DNA of 13,224 nucleotides from JAIVJM01 sp035761505 (GTDB taxonomy: Bacteria; Acidobacteriota; Blastocatellia; Pyrinomonadales; Pyrinomonadaceae), in assembly GCA_035761505.1 (NCBI GenBank), contig DASTQX010000606.1, positions 1-13,224 of the forward strand, written 5' to 3'. The position numbers and the translations under genes were made by a program. Numbering within the stretch: the stretch's first letter is position 1; each line of letters opens with the position of its first letter. This document shows, in pieces, positions 12,810-13,224 of the stretch. The notes under the pieces were generated by a model. The model searched no databases and had not been told where the DNA came from. It saw only the letters and a program-made list of their open reading frames with translations.

Positions 12810-13224
12810 CTCGTCGTTCTCCTTCGCCCCGCCGCCGTAGAGTTCGTCAATCAAGTCGCCGTACTTCTCGTCAATGACGCGCCGCTTGACCTTGAGCGTG
12901 GGCGTCAGCTCGCCGCCGTCAATCGAGAACTCTTCGGGGATCAGCGCGACGCGGCGCACGCGCTCGTAGTCGGCGAGCGTGGAGGTGAGCGCGGCGACCT
13001 CCTTCTGCACGAGCTTGACGGCGGCGGGGTTGCGCGCCCACGTGACGTGCGGGACGTGCTCCTCGGAATCCGGCGGCGGAACCGCGCCGGAGAGCGCCTC
13101 CCAGTCGGGGACGACGAGCGCGGCGGGCTGCTTTCGGCCAGCGCCGACGACGACCACTTGGCTGACGTAGGCGCTCTGCTTGATGAGGCTCTCAAGCAGT
13201 TGCGGCGCGACGTACTTCCCGTTC
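12804..13224 (-). CDS. Long-chain acyl-CoA synthetase (AMP-forming), C-terminal part
   Basis: The last 139 codons of a gene whose start lies beyond the right edge; the frame is open to base 13223. It belongs to the ANL superfamily (long-chain-fatty-acid--CoA ligase, FadD15-like), which activates fatty acids with ATP to acyl-AMP and then acyl-CoA in the cytoplasm. Seen: NGKYVAPQLLESLIKQSAYVSQ at the start of the C-terminal subdomain, VVVVGAGRKQPAALVVPD, and near the end LTPTLKVKRRV, whose lysines correspond to the conserved adenylation-step lysine region, then KYGDLIDELY. The GTG at 13157 is internal, not a start. It is convergent with the zinc-finger gene and probably unrelated to the glycan locus. 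Its stop codon lies inside the palindrome at 12746-12809. Confidence 0.92.
   Translation of the reverse strand, partial: NGKYVAPQLLESLIKQSAYVSQVVVVGAGRKQPAALVVPDWEALSGAVPPPDSEEHVPHVTWARNPAAVKLVQKEVAALTSTLADYERVRRVALIPEEFSIDGGELTPTLKVKRRVIDEKYGDLIDELYGGGAKENDER

Noticed and set aside
1..13224. tRNA, rRNA, CRISPR array, integrase or transposase genes
   Set aside because: Looked for on both strands; no cloverleaf-like sequence, regularly spaced repeats or recombinase motifs were found.

Overview
The window is GC-rich bacterial DNA, dense in genes, and most of it is an exopolysaccharide / O-glycan biosynthesis locus of the kind that accompanies exosortase (PEP-CTERM) systems. The best taxonomic guess is an Acidobacteriota relative, possibly class Blastocatellia. 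This is inference from protein style: a PEP-CTERM tail ending in a Leu/Gly-rich helix and RKRR, glycosyltransferases typical of that group, strong GC bias, and frequent TTG starts. No 16S rRNA or phylogenetic marker is present to confirm it.

Left part (1-2786, plus strand): the 3' end of a GT4 glycosyltransferase is followed by a complete second GT4 glycosyltransferase. Then, behind its own promoter-like sequence, comes a secreted PEP-CTERM protein. A strong hairpin terminator (2811-2851) separates this block from the convergent minus-strand cluster.

Central part (10395 down to 2866, minus strand), in transcription order: an O-antigen ligase/polymerase-like membrane protein, a membrane-anchored GT2 glycosyltransferase (4-base stop/start overlap), an asparagine synthase-type amidotransferase (asnB-like), a GT4 glycosyltransferase, a YdcF/SanA-type DUF218 membrane protein, and a SAM-dependent methyltransferase. 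The order is that of an operon building, modifying and polymerising or transferring a glycan. Two of its gaps are filled almost exactly by two copies of one ~86-92 bp repeat, about 90% identical over 86 bp, with inverted ends.

Right part (10460-13224): a divergent sigma-factor-like protein of unknown function, transcribed towards the operon and ended by a hairpin. It is followed by a ~630-bp non-coding region, then a 109-residue protein on the plus strand with the C-x24-H-x3-C-x2-C signature of zinc-binding anti-sigma (zf-HC2) domains. A 26-bp perfect (29-bp with one bulge) palindrome lies between that gene and the convergent 3' end of a long-chain acyl-CoA synthetase gene that runs off the window. 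The sigma-like and zinc-finger proteins flanking a long, possibly structured spacer next to the EPS operon are the most attractive candidate for an undescribed regulatory unit. No exosortase gene, tRNA, rRNA, CRISPR array or transposase was seen.
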